From: Clostridiales bacterium
GTDB lineage: Bacteria > Bacillota > Clostridia > Christensenellales > Christensenellaceae
Assembly (NCBI GenBank): GCA_003343685.1
Contig: QAKS01000051.1
Coordinates: forward strand, 1 to 7,292
Direction: 5' to 3'
Length of the DNA stretch: 7,292 bases
The notes below the pieces were generated by a model. That model searched no databases and had not been told where the DNA came from. It saw only the letters and a program-made list of their open reading frames with translations. Shown here piece after piece: positions 1 through 6,522 of the stretch (position 1 is the stretch's first letter; each line of letters opens with the position of its first letter). The translations under genes and the position numbers were made by a program.

Positions 1-237
1 CAGAGGCTGATGGAAAAAATTGCGCAGCAAAAAGAGCCGACGGAGCCGGTACCTGTCTTTGAAGGGGAGGATATGGCTCAGGTAAAGAGCCAACTGGTAA
101 AGCTCATTGTCTGCGACGGCATGACGATAGGGTCTGTCATTCTCATATCGGGCGACAGACCCACTTCAGAGTCGGATGAAAAGTGCAGCCGCATTGCGGC
201 AGGCTTTATCAGCGCGCAGATTGGAGAGTCAATCTAA
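1..237 (+). CDS. spoVT: SpoVT-like transcriptional regulator, C-terminal end (5' truncated by the window)
   Basis: The reading frame is open from base 1 and ends at TAA 235-237, giving the last 78 residues of a protein whose start lies outside the window. The segment LIVCDGMTIGSVILISGD followed by a C-terminal AAGFISAQ resembles, from memory, the end of SpoVT, where a 'pIvanGDpIGaVvifskD ... E.AAGFLarQme' pattern closes the GAF-like effector domain. SpoVT is an AbrB-type DNA-binding regulator made in the forespore under sigma-G control. The N-terminal AbrB domain that would confirm this is not visible. The DP of the usual GDPIG motif is MT here, so the protein is somewhat divergent. It could be another regulator with the same effector domain. 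The gene converges on the Nudix gene and overlaps its stop codon by 4 bp. Confidence 0.6.
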   Translation, partial: QRLMEKIAQQKEPTEPVPVFEGEDMAQVKSQLVKLIVCDGMTIGSVILISGDRPTSESDEKCSRIAAGFISAQIGESI

Positions 238-872
238 AGCCACGGCTCGACCATGAGAAGGCTTCTCATGATTTCCTCATCGTGGTCAAAGGCAATGTTT
301 TCACTGGAATGAATTACGATATCGGACTGATGCGGCGGCGCGAAACCGGAAACGGCAGCGCCGTCTATTTTAATCTCCATGCTGCCGTTCGAGAACTCCA
401 GAATATGGCGCATAGCGTTTACTCCGCCGCGGAATTCCGGCGCCGTTTCGTGGCGGCACAGCCGGAACCAGAAGGCCGATTTGGCATCGTCGCCGGCCTT
501 GGGAGATACGGCGGATTTGTCAATGACTGCGGTGTAGAGCCCGGTCAAAACGCGGTCTCTCGGATCGCGGCCGATGCCGCCCATGGTATAGCACTGTACG
601 AGGGGGATGTTGCTGACGCCCGTCTCCTCGAAAAGCTCCCGCGCCGCCGCTTCGTGCAGTTCCTCGTCCATGTTGAGAAAGCCGCCGGGCAAGGCGAGCT
701 GTCCCTTGGCGGGAAAGCCGCCGCGTTCGATCAGCAGAAGCCAAAGTCCGTCGGCATCTTTTGCATAGACGGCCACATCCACGGTGAAGGAGGCTTTCTT
801 ATATTTGTCCGCATCATAGCTCTGTAAGAATTTCGCCTCCTCCGGTGATGTCACTGCGTATTTTCTGCTCAT
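234..872 (-). CDS. Nudix hydrolase (ADP-ribose pyrophosphatase-like)
   Basis: This 212-residue protein carries a complete Nudix box (GX5EX7REUXEEXGU) at about residues 64-86: GGF then E, then RELFEETGV. The glutamates of REXXEE bind the divalent metal that drives hydrolysis of a nucleoside diphosphate linked to another moiety. The N-terminal half has the usual beta-strand lead-in (SFTVDVAVYAKD, then LLLIERGG and LALPGGF). After the box, GGIGRDPRDRV followed by a strand resembles Nudix proteins annotated as ADP-ribose pyrophosphatases, but the substrate cannot be read from the sequence. The protein is longer than a minimal Nudix domain (about 150 residues); the C-terminal 60 residues contain no second recognisable domain. 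The ATG at 872-870 is preceded by AAAGGA (887-882) at 9 nt spacing and by a strong promoter at 964-936. It is transcribed divergently from ilvB and has no obvious link to amino acid synthesis. Confidence 0.93.
   Translation of the reverse strand: MSRKYAVTSPEEAKFLQSYDADKYKKASFTVDVAVYAKDADGLWLLLIERGGFPAKGQLALPGGFLNMDEELHEAAARELFEETGVSNIPLVQCYTMGGIGRDPRDRVLTGLYTAVIDKSAVSPKAGDDAKSAFWFRLCRHETAPEFRGGVNAMRHILEFSNGSMEIKIDGAAVSGFAPPHQSDIVIHSSENIAFDHDEEIMRSLLMVEPWL
252..270. repeat. 9-bp perfect inverted repeat near the convergent gene ends; possible weak terminator
   Basis: Arms CATGAGAAG (252-260) and CTTCTCATG (262-270) are exact reverse complements around one central base. It lies in the last codons of the Nudix gene and about 15 bp after the stop of the SpoVT-like gene. 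On the + strand it could fold into a 7-8 bp hairpin, but the bases after it (ATTTCCTCAT) are not a real U-tract, so intrinsic termination is doubtful. Because the two genes overlap at their ends, any terminator for the + strand gene must lie inside the Nudix coding region. Confidence 0.3.
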
Positions 873-935
873 GTTCTGTCTTCCTTTCTTTCGGCGGCCT
901 GCCGCGGCTGTTTATTTTTTCCGAACAATACTGAT

Positions 936-964
936 ATTATACCATGCAGGGTGAGAGTCAACAA
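936..964 (-). promoter_or_regulatory. Promoter of the Nudix gene (extended -10)
   Basis: Read on the - strand there is a perfect TATAAT at 941-936, preceded by TGG so that it forms an extended -10 (TGnTATAAT). A 17-bp spacer separates it from TTGTTG at 964-959, which matches the first three bases of the -35 consensus. Transcription would start near 929, giving a leader of about 57 nt before the ATG at 872. This fits a sigma-A type housekeeping promoter. Confidence 0.7.
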
Positions 965-992
965 CAGGAACTGTGGTTTTTTCGGCAAAGTT

Positions 993-1022
993 ATGGCACG
1001 TCAAAGACGCTTGTGATATGAT
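993..1022 (+). promoter_or_regulatory. Probable promoter of the ilvBN-leu cluster, with a small palindrome in the spacer
   Basis: TATGAT at 1017-1022 is preceded by TGA, giving an extended -10. ATGGCA at 993-998 matches four of six -35 positions at an 18-bp spacing. The predicted start near 1029 leaves only about 26 nt before the ilvB ATG. The spacer contains CGTC-AAA-GACG (999-1009), an 11-bp palindrome that could be part of an operator, although so short a palindrome can arise by chance. No T-box, riboswitch or attenuator fits in this leader. I see no clear CodY-type box (AATTTTCWGAAAATT). Confidence 0.5.
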
Positions 1023-1054
1023 AAGAAAAAGAGCTTGGAACAAAGGAGAGAAAA

Positions 1055-2641
1055 ATGACCGGTGCTGAAATCGCGATACGGTGCATAGAGGAACAACGGG
1101 GAAAAACGGTGTTCGGGTATCCCGGCGGACGGGCGCTTAAGCTTTATGATGCGCTTTATCAAAGCGGGCTTTCGCATATTCTGATGACAAACGAGCAGCA
1201 CGCCGTCAATGCGGCGGTGGGATATGCGCGTGCGTCCGGACGGTGCGGTGTAGTACTGGCTACGTCGGGTCCCGGCGCGACAAATCTGGTGACGGGCATT
1301 GCGAACGCCTATATGGATTCGGCTCCCGTCGTCATACTGACGTGCAACGTCCCGCGGGGAAAACTGGGGACGGACGCCTTTCAGGAGATTGACATTGCGG
1401 GCGTGACTATGCCCATTACAAAATACAATACAATCGTCGGAGACGCCGCACAGCTTGCGGATACGGTTCGCTTTGCATTCAGGACGGCTATGAGCGGCAG
1501 GAAGGGGCCGGTTCTGGTGGATATTCCGGAGGACGTTCTCTATGAGGAGGCGGACTATGCGCCTAAGCCGCCGGAAGAAGCGGAGCGGGCAGTCCATTAC
1601 AGCAAAGAAGAACTGGCACGGGCGGCGGAGCTGATCAATAAGAGCAGAAAGCCGGCCATCTATGCGGGGGGCGGCGTTATTGCTGCCGGAGCGCAGGCAG
1701 AGCTGGCGGAATTGCAGGAACGAACGCAGGCGCCTGTGGGCATGTCTATGATGGGGCTGGGCGCATATCCGCCCGGTGGGCGCGGCTATGTGGGTATGAT
1801 CGGCGCGTACGGAAGAAAGCGCGCGGCAGCGGCAATGGACGAATGCGATCTTCTGATTGCCGTCGGCGCACGGTTTTCCGAGAGAACCGCGCCGGATTCG
1901 GAGAACTTTGCAAAAAACGCGAAAGTGCTGCATATTGACGCGGACGCAGCAGAGGTCAACAAAAACAGGCGCACGGACGCGTTCCTGATCGGAGACGCGC
2001 GGCTTGCGCTTTCCGCGCTGCTGCCCGGGATTGAGCAGAAAAGGGCGCCGTGGCTGGATGAAAACAACGCGGCGGAGTGGGACGGCGGCGTGCATATCAG
2101 CTGTCGCGACGAGTTCGCCTTCCGCGTATTCCGTGAACTGGACAGGGCCGCCGGAGACAGGGTTATCTATACCACGGACGTGGGAGATCATCAGCTATGG
2201 GTGACAAAATATCTGGAATTCGGCGGGGACAAGCGTCTCATTACCTCCGGAGGACTCGGGGCGATGGGCTTTGGACTGGGCGCGGCAGTGGGCGCGTCTA
2301 TCGGCGCGGGAAACGCCCGGGTGATCAACATATCGGGAGACGGCAGCTTCTATATGAACATGGCGGAGCTGGCGACGGTTGCGCGGCTGGGGCTGCCGGT
2401 GGTGGACGTTGTGATCAACAACAGGGCGCTGGGCCTCGTGAGACGGCAGCAGCGGCTGTTTTTCGAGGGCAGGGAAAGCCAGTCCAACACGGACTGGAAT
2501 ACGGATTATGTAAAGCTGGCGGAGGCAATGGGGATTGCCGGCTTCCGTATAAGGAGCGAGGACGACGTAGCGCCCGTGATGAAAAAGGTGATGGAACGGG
2601 ATATGGGCGCGCTGATAGAGATTGAGGCAGGGGAGGAATAA
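1055..2641 (+). CDS. ilvB: Acetolactate synthase (acetohydroxyacid synthase), large catalytic subunit
   Basis: ThDP-dependent enzyme condensing two pyruvates to 2-acetolactate, or pyruvate with 2-ketobutyrate to 2-aceto-2-hydroxybutyrate: the first common step of valine, leucine and isoleucine synthesis. Three domains are visible: ThDP-binding N-terminal (about 1-165, GYPGG at 21-25, catalytic Glu47, TSGPGATN at 70-77, GTDAFQE at 105-111), central FAD-binding (about 185-320, MGLGA, GARF at 271-274) and ThDP-binding C-terminal (GDG 428-430 with NN 455-456). The start is ATG with AAAGGAG at 1042-1048, 6 nt spacing. At 528 residues it is shorter than the usual 550-590. Several normally conserved sites differ: the HEQ of the catalytic Glu is NEQ, GQV is CNV (97-99), RFDDR is RFSER (273-277), GFGLP is GFGLG (Gly409), and the Trp of RQWQ is Gln465. 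The adjacent ilvN supports a biosynthetic rather than catabolic (AlsS) role; the residue changes leave kinetics uncertain. Confidence 0.93.
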   Translation: MTGAEIAIRCIEEQRGKTVFGYPGGRALKLYDALYQSGLSHILMTNEQHAVNAAVGYARASGRCGVVLATSGPGATNLVTGIANAYMDSAPVVILTCNVPRGKLGTDAFQEIDIAGVTMPITKYNTIVGDAAQLADTVRFAFRTAMSGRKGPVLVDIPEDVLYEEADYAPKPPEEAERAVHYSKEELARAAELINKSRKPAIYAGGGVIAAGAQAELAELQERTQAPVGMSMMGLGAYPPGGRGYVGMIGAYGRKRAAAAMDECDLLIAVGARFSERTAPDSENFAKNAKVLHIDADAAEVNKNRRTDAFLIGDARLALSALLPGIEQKRAPWLDENNAAEWDGGVHISCRDEFAFRVFRELDRAAGDRVIYTTDVGDHQLWVTKYLEFGGDKRLITSGGLGAMGFGLGAAVGASIGAGNARVINISGDGSFYMNMAELATVARLGLPVVDVVINNRALGLVRRQQRLFFEGRESQSNTDWNTDYVKLAEAMGIAGFRIRSEDDVAPVMKKVMERDMGALIEIEAGEE

Positions 2642-2648
2642 GGCATTG
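2630..2648 (+). promoter_or_regulatory. Ribosome binding site and TTG start that fix the ilvN N-terminus
   Basis: GGAGG (2632-2636) lies within the last codons of ilvB and is followed, 9 nt later, by TTG at 2646-2648. This start gives MERRYVLSVLVENKSGAL, which matches the usual IlvN/IlvH beginning almost residue for residue. The in-frame TTG further upstream at 2622 has no comparable Shine-Dalgarno and would add eight residues before the ACT domain, and no ATG or GTG is available near the right place. Confidence 0.8.
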
Positions 2649-3137
2649 GAGAGAAGATACGTATTGTCGGTGTTGGTGGAGAATAAATCGGGCGCACTGG
2701 CGCGGATTTCGGGCATGTTCAGCCGCAGGGGCTACAATATTGTCTCCCTTACAGTGGGAGAGACGCTGGACCCGTCGCTGTCCCGCATGACGATAGAGCT
2801 GTATGGAGACGCGCATATTTTAGAACAGATTCAAAAGCAGCTTGCGAAGCTCATTGAGGTGAAAAAGATTACCGAGGTCGACGTAAAAAACGCCGTATTT
2901 CGGGAACTGATGCTTGTGAAAGTGAGGGTACGCGCCGGAGACAGGGCGAATATCGTCGGCATCTGCAACGTGTTCGGCGCGACGATCGCGGATCTGTCCC
3001 CCACGACCGCCACTATTGAAACGACGAACAGAGTGAGCAAAAACAATTCCCTTCTGGAGGTGCTGAAGGACTATGGTGTGCTGGAGGTGGCGCGGACGGG
3101 AATTGCGGCGCTTCAGCTGGGAGAAACGGTTCTGTAG
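2646..3137 (+). CDS. ilvN: Acetolactate synthase, small regulatory subunit
   Basis: Regulatory partner of IlvB; it raises catalytic activity and carries feedback inhibition by valine. The 163-residue length is that of the full-length IlvH/IlvN type, not the roughly 96-residue form of E. coli IlvN. An ACT domain occupies about residues 5-78 (LSVLVENKSGALARISGMFS, then RRGYNIVSLTVGET and LSRMTIEL), and the C-terminal small-subunit domain follows from about 85 (FRELMLVKVR ... VLEVARTGIAAL). Asn13, Gly16 and Asn31 align with the E. coli IlvH residues Asn11, Gly14 and Asn29, which are associated with valine binding, so feedback inhibition is plausible. Translation starts at TTG, 4 nt after the ilvB stop, with the Shine-Dalgarno inside ilvB; translational coupling to give balanced subunits is likely. 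The downstream neighbour leuA is 234 bp away. Confidence 0.95.
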   Translation: MERRYVLSVLVENKSGALARISGMFSRRGYNIVSLTVGETLDPSLSRMTIELYGDAHILEQIQKQLAKLIEVKKITEVDVKNAVFRELMLVKVRVRAGDRANIVGICNVFGATIADLSPTTATIETTNRVSKNNSLLEVLKDYGVLEVARTGIAALQLGETVL

Positions 3138-3152
3138 GGCAGAGGAAAGAAT

Positions 3153-3168
3153 ATTGAAATAATTCGAT
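3153..3168. repeat. AT-rich near-palindrome after ilvN
   Basis: ATTGAAATAATTCGAT has half-sites ATTGAA and TTCGAT, complementary except for one G:T position, separated by ATAA. It stands out as an AT-rich patch between ilvN and the 89-bp repeats. It could be a protein-binding site or chance; TTGAAA at 3154-3159 resembles a -35 box but no -10 box lies 16-18 bp downstream, so I do not call a promoter. Confidence 0.2.
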
Positions 3169-3179
3169 AAATACAAAAG

Positions 3180-3369
3180 GACAGCGAATGTGTGAAGAAG
3201 AACGACACCGGGGGCTGTCCGGTCGGGTGAAAAAGACAGGCAGCGAGGCAGGGTATCGCAGTGCAGGAGACAGCGAGCGCGCGAAGAGAGACGAAACAGG
3301 GAACTGTCCGGTCGAGTGAAAAAGACAGGCCGCGAGGCAAAATATCGCAACGAAGGAGGCAGCGAACGC
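3180..3369. repeat. 89-bp tandem direct repeat (two full copies plus a 12-bp partial third) between ilvN and leuA
   Basis: Unit A is 3180-3268 and unit B 3269-3357; they align without gaps with 70 of 89 positions identical by hand count. The longest shared stretch surrounds CTGTCCGGTCG and GTGAAAAAGACAGGC. A third copy begins at 3358 and is recognisable for about 12 bp before it meets the leuA start. Each unit contains GACAG, then CTGTC 35 bp later, then GACAG 20 bp after that, so the middle segment can pair with either flank in RNA; in unit A the first pairing extends to 7 bp (3179-3185 with 3214-3220). There is no U-tract. The repeats fill most of the 234-bp ilvN-leuA gap, which otherwise holds only an AT-rich stretch (3138-3179). 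The end of unit B supplies most of the leuA Shine-Dalgarno. The unit may be a dispersed intergenic element that duplicated here, or a regulatory RNA segment; its function is unknown. Confidence 0.85.
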
Positions 3370-3374
3370 TGATG
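3353..3374 (+). promoter_or_regulatory. Ribosome binding site and ATG start of leuA
   Basis: AAGGAGG at 3353-3359 is a near-perfect anti-16S match, followed after 12 nt (slightly long) by ATG at 3372-3374. The resulting N-terminus [19 protein letters not shown] is the canonical LeuA beginning. A GTG at 3261 in the same frame would add 37 residues encoded by repeat DNA and is not supported by the family. Confidence 0.75.
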
Positions 3375-4883
3375 AGACGGATTAAAATATTGGATACAAC
3401 ACTGCGGGACGGGGAGCAGTCGCCCGGATGCAGCATGAATAAGAGTGAAAAGCTGAAAATTGCAAGACAGCTTATGCGCTTGAATGTGGACGTGATCGAG
3501 GCGGGCTTTGCAATATCCAGCCCCGGAGATTTTGAGTGCGTGGAAGCGCTGGCGCAGGAGATCAGGGGCTGTACGGTGTCGTCGCTGTGCCGCGCGCTTA
3601 AGGGGGATATTGACGCGGGCTATCATGCCGTCAAATCCGCTGAGGATCCGATGCTCCATGTGTTTATCGCTACCAGCGACGTTCACATGCAGTATAAGCT
3701 GAAAATGACTCGCGACCAAGTGCTGGACAGCATCCGAGAGTCGGTAAGCTATGCGAAAAGCCTTATACCCAAGGTGGAGTTCTCCTGTGAGGACGCGACC
3801 CGCTCCGACAGGGATTTTCTCGTAAAATGTATTGATACAGCAGTAAAATGCGGCGCCACAACCATTAATATCCCGGATACCGTCGGCTATGCCGAGCCGG
3901 ATGAGATGGAGGAGCTGGTAGCCTTTGTGAAAAACACCGTCCCGGGCATGGAAAAAGTGATCCTTTCCGTACACTGCCACGACGATCTGGGCATGGCGGT
4001 GGCAAACTCGCTCGCCGCCGTCAAGGGCGGCGCAGACCAAATCGAATGCACGATAAACGGCATCGGCGAGCGGGCGGGCAATGCGGCGATGGAGGAGGTG
4101 GTGATGGCGCTGGTCACGCGGGGAAAGCATTTCGACGCGCAAACCCGCATCGATACGCGCCAGATTATGCGGACGACGACGCGGCTGTCCCGCATCATCG
4201 GCGTGAGTATCCCGCCGAACAAGGCGATTGTGGGCAAAAACGCCTTTGCCCACGAGAGCGGTATCCATCAGCACGGCGTGTTGGCAAACAAGCTGACCTA
4301 TGAGATCATGACGCCGGAGTCCGTGGGCATTGCGGAGAACACAATGGTTCTCGGAAAGCATTCGGGCCGTCACGCATTTGAGGAGCATTTGCGCTTTTTG
4401 GGCTACAGTCTGCTTCCGGAGTCTGTGGACACGCTGTTTGAGCGGTTCAAGGTGCTGGCGGATAAGAAAAAGACCATCAGCGATTTTGATATTGAGGCGC
4501 TGGTGGATACGCTGTCCAAAACGGTCAAATACTACGATCTGGAGCGGTTCGTCATCAACACCGGAAACACGATCCACCCGACGGCTATCGTCAGCCTGAA
4601 AACGAGGGACGGAGAGACGAGGGAGGACGTTGCAGTGGGCACAGGTCCTATCTATGCCGCTTTCAAGGCCATAGACAAGATCACCGGCATGGATGTATCT
4701 CTGGACGACTTTAAAATCTCGTCGGTTACGGAGGGCGACGACGCTCTCGGCCAAGTGTCTGTGAAGGTGGGCATGGGCGGCAGATGGGTCACGGGCCGCG
4801 GACTCTCCACGGACGTGCTGGAATCTTCCATCATGGCATATATCCACGCGATCAACAAGCTGAAGAGCATGGAGGGACTTTGA
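3372..4883 (+). CDS. leuA: 2-isopropylmalate synthase
   Basis: Condenses 2-ketoisovalerate with acetyl-CoA to 2-isopropylmalate, the committed step of leucine synthesis. The 503-residue protein has the HMG-CoA-lyase-like TIM barrel (about 3-270) with [12 protein letters not shown] at 8-19 (Arg12 catalytic, Asp13 metal ligand), the metal-binding His201-X-His203 in [13 protein letters not shown], and NGIGERAGN ending at Asn237. The linker carries [12 protein letters not shown] (291-302) and LGKHSGRHA (327-335). The C-terminal leucine-sensing dimerisation domain runs from about 370 to the end (GTGPIYAA near 423-430, [19 protein letters not shown] near 475-493), so leucine feedback inhibition is expected. 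That domain and the AHESGIHQ signature separate it from homocitrate synthases and from the next gene, cimA. It ends 1 nt before the cimA start, so the pair is almost certainly cotranscribed. Confidence 0.96.
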   Translation: MRRIKILDTTLRDGEQSPGCSMNKSEKLKIARQLMRLNVDVIEAGFAISSPGDFECVEALAQEIRGCTVSSLCRALKGDIDAGYHAVKSAEDPMLHVFIATSDVHMQYKLKMTRDQVLDSIRESVSYAKSLIPKVEFSCEDATRSDRDFLVKCIDTAVKCGATTINIPDTVGYAEPDEMEELVAFVKNTVPGMEKVILSVHCHDDLGMAVANSLAAVKGGADQIECTINGIGERAGNAAMEEVVMALVTRGKHFDAQTRIDTRQIMRTTTRLSRIIGVSIPPNKAIVGKNAFAHESGIHQHGVLANKLTYEIMTPESVGIAENTMVLGKHSGRHAFEEHLRFLGYSLLPESVDTLFERFKVLADKKKTISDFDIEALVDTLSKTVKYYDLERFVINTGNTIHPTAIVSLKTRDGETREDVAVGTGPIYAAFKAIDKITGMDVSLDDFKISSVTEGDDALGQVSVKVGMGGRWVTGRGLSTDVLESSIMAYIHAINKLKSMEGL

Positions 4884-4884
4884 T

Positions 4885-6516
4885 ATGGAAGGAAAAAACG
4901 TCACTGTATTGGACTCAACGCTGCGCGACGGAACGCAGGGCCGCGGCGTGTCCTTTTCGGTTTCCGACAAGCTGAAAATCATAAAAGCGCTGGATCGGCA
5001 GGGCATTGCATATATTGAGGCGGGAAATCCCGGCTCGAACCCCAAGGACAGGGAACTGTTCGATCAGGCGCAGGACATCAGCCTCACAGCCTCCCGTCTG
5101 GTAGCGTTTGGCAGTACGCGGAAAAAAACGTCCGCCGCGGAGGAGGACGAGGGCCTTCGCAGCCTTGTGGCGGCAAAGACCGACTGGGTGTCGGTTTTCG
5201 GCAAGTCGTCCATATTCCATGTGCAGACGGTGCTGCAGGCTGCGGGAGACGACAATCTCGCCATGATTCGCGATTCGGTTGCGTATCTTACGGGATGGGG
5301 CAAAAACGTATTTTTTGATGCGGAGCACTTTTTTGACGGCTATAAAGAAGATGAGGAGTATGCTATGGCCACGCTGCGGGCGGCGGCAGAGGGCGGCGCG
5401 CGGATGGTTGTCCTCTGCGACACCAACGGCGGGTCTTACATTACGGATATATACAGGATTACGGAAAAGGTCGTGAAGGCGTTTCCCGATGTGGAGGTAG
5501 GAATTCACGCCCACAACGATATGGGACTGGCAGTGATCAACTCCATGGTTGCCGTAGAGGCGGGCGCTTCTCATGTGCAGGGGACGTTCCTCGGTATTGG
5601 CGAGCGGGCGGGCAACGCAAACCTGTCTACGCTGATTCCCGATCTGCAGCTGAAGCGGGACATCGCGTGTGTGCCGCAGGAGTCCATGCACCTCATTACG
5701 AAGACGGCTCGCACGGTGGCGGACGCCGCCAACAAGGTTATTTCGTCCAATATGCCCTATGTGGGCAGCGGAGCCTTTGCGCATAAGGGCGGAATGCACA
5801 TAGATGCGGTAGTGAAGGACAGCGCGACCTTTGAGCATGTCGCCCCCGAAGCGGTTGGGAATACCCGGCGGCTGGTGGCCAGCGAGGTGGCGGGGGCATC
5901 GACGCTGATGGACAGAATCCATAAATACGATCCCACGCTTACGAAGGATTCGGACAAGACGAGAAAAGTGGTCGAGAGACTGAAATCGCTGGAATACCGC
6001 GGTTACCAGTTTGAGGCGGCGGATGAGAGCTTAGAGTTGGTGATCCGGCGCGTGCTGGGGGTAGACAGGCAGTTTTTCCGTCTGGAGCATTTCAAAATCA
6101 TCGGCGAGCAGCCGCTGATCGCCAGAGAATACCCATCTACCGCAATGATCAAGGTGAGCGTGGGCGACAGTTCGGAGGTGACGGCGGCGGAGGGTGACGG
6201 CCCCGTCCACGCGCTGGATTTGGCGCTCAGAAAAGCGCTTGTGCGGTTTTACCCGTCTCTTGAAAGCGTGAGCCTGTCGGACTTCAAGGTGCGCGTGCTG
6301 GAGAGCGACGCCACGACTGCGGCAACGGTGCGCGTGCTGATAGAATCGACGGACGGAGAACACAGCTGGACAACCGAGGGTGTTTCGACGGATATTATAG
6401 AAGCCAGCTTTCTGGCGCTTTCCGATTCGATCGAATATAAGCTGACGATGGACATCACTGACGACGTGCCTATGGGACACGACGGAAGCGGAATACTGGA
6501 CGCAGAGGAGGTATAA
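4885..6516 (+). CDS. cimA: (R)-citramalate synthase
   Basis: Condenses pyruvate and acetyl-CoA to (R)-citramalate, which LeuCD and LeuB convert to 2-oxobutyrate, the isoleucine precursor otherwise made from threonine by IlvA. The 543-residue protein is a LeuA paralogue but follows the CimA pattern: STLRDGTQGRGVSFSVSDKL at 11-30 (Arg14, Asp15), EAGNPGSNPKD (45-55), VAFGSTRKK, FGKSSIFHV, DAEHFFDGYK (145-154) and CDTNGG (178-183). Metal ligands are His208 and His210 in HAHNDMG, and Asn244 in GERAGN. A C-terminal LeuA-type regulatory domain is present (about 380-515: GDGPVHALDLALRKAL, then GVSTDIIEASFLAL), which in related enzymes mediates isoleucine inhibition. The ATG lies 1 nt after the leuA stop, with GGAGGG (4871-4876) 8 nt upstream inside leuA. 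A homocitrate or leucine-type synthase role is unlikely given these motifs. Confidence 0.93.
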   Translation: MEGKNVTVLDSTLRDGTQGRGVSFSVSDKLKIIKALDRQGIAYIEAGNPGSNPKDRELFDQAQDISLTASRLVAFGSTRKKTSAAEEDEGLRSLVAAKTDWVSVFGKSSIFHVQTVLQAAGDDNLAMIRDSVAYLTGWGKNVFFDAEHFFDGYKEDEEYAMATLRAAAEGGARMVVLCDTNGGSYITDIYRITEKVVKAFPDVEVGIHAHNDMGLAVINSMVAVEAGASHVQGTFLGIGERAGNANLSTLIPDLQLKRDIACVPQESMHLITKTARTVADAANKVISSNMPYVGSGAFAHKGGMHIDAVVKDSATFEHVAPEAVGNTRRLVASEVAGASTLMDRIHKYDPTLTKDSDKTRKVVERLKSLEYRGYQFEAADESLELVIRRVLGVDRQFFRLEHFKIIGEQPLIAREYPSTAMIKVSVGDSSEVTAAEGDGPVHALDLALRKALVRFYPSLESVSLSDFKVRVLESDATTAATVRVLIESTDGEHSWTTEGVSTDIIEASFLALSDSIEYKLTMDITDDVPMGHDGSGILDAEEV

Positions 6517-6522
6517 GCGGAT

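Noticed and set aside
183..827. A 214-codon open frame on the + strand opposite the Nudix gene
   Set aside because: The Nudix box is on the - strand and intact, with its own promoter and ribosome binding site; the + strand frame shows no family features.
892..920. Hairpin-plus-T-run resembling a + strand terminator (GCGG-CCTG-CCGC, then a T-rich stretch)
   Set aside because: The stem is only about 4 bp, the T-run is 12 or more bases away, and no + strand gene ends here; it lies in the 5' leader of the Nudix gene.
1001..2191. A 396-codon open frame on the - strand opposite ilvB
   Set aside because: Antisense shadow of ilvB with Arg/His-rich sequence, no motif and no ribosome binding site that outweighs the gene on the + strand.
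1055..2641. Catabolic acetolactate synthase (AlsS) as an alternative identity for the ilvB product
   Set aside because: The changed RFDDR motif and missing Trp raised this, but the gene is coupled to a full-length regulatory subunit and sits in a leu cluster, which fits the biosynthetic enzyme.
3180..3369. CRISPR-like array
   Set aside because: The 89-bp units are contiguous, diverged and have no spacers, and no cas genes are visible.
3261..3371. A GTG start that would extend LeuA by 37 residues
   Set aside because: The extension is translated repeat DNA, does not match LeuA N-termini, and a much better Shine-Dalgarno precedes the ATG at 3372.
2820..5045. A 741-codon open frame on the - strand across ilvN, leuA and the start of cimA
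   Set aside because: It lies opposite three strongly recognisable genes, its translation is rich in His, Arg and Leu with no family motif, and its length follows from the GC-biased third positions of the genes on the other strand.
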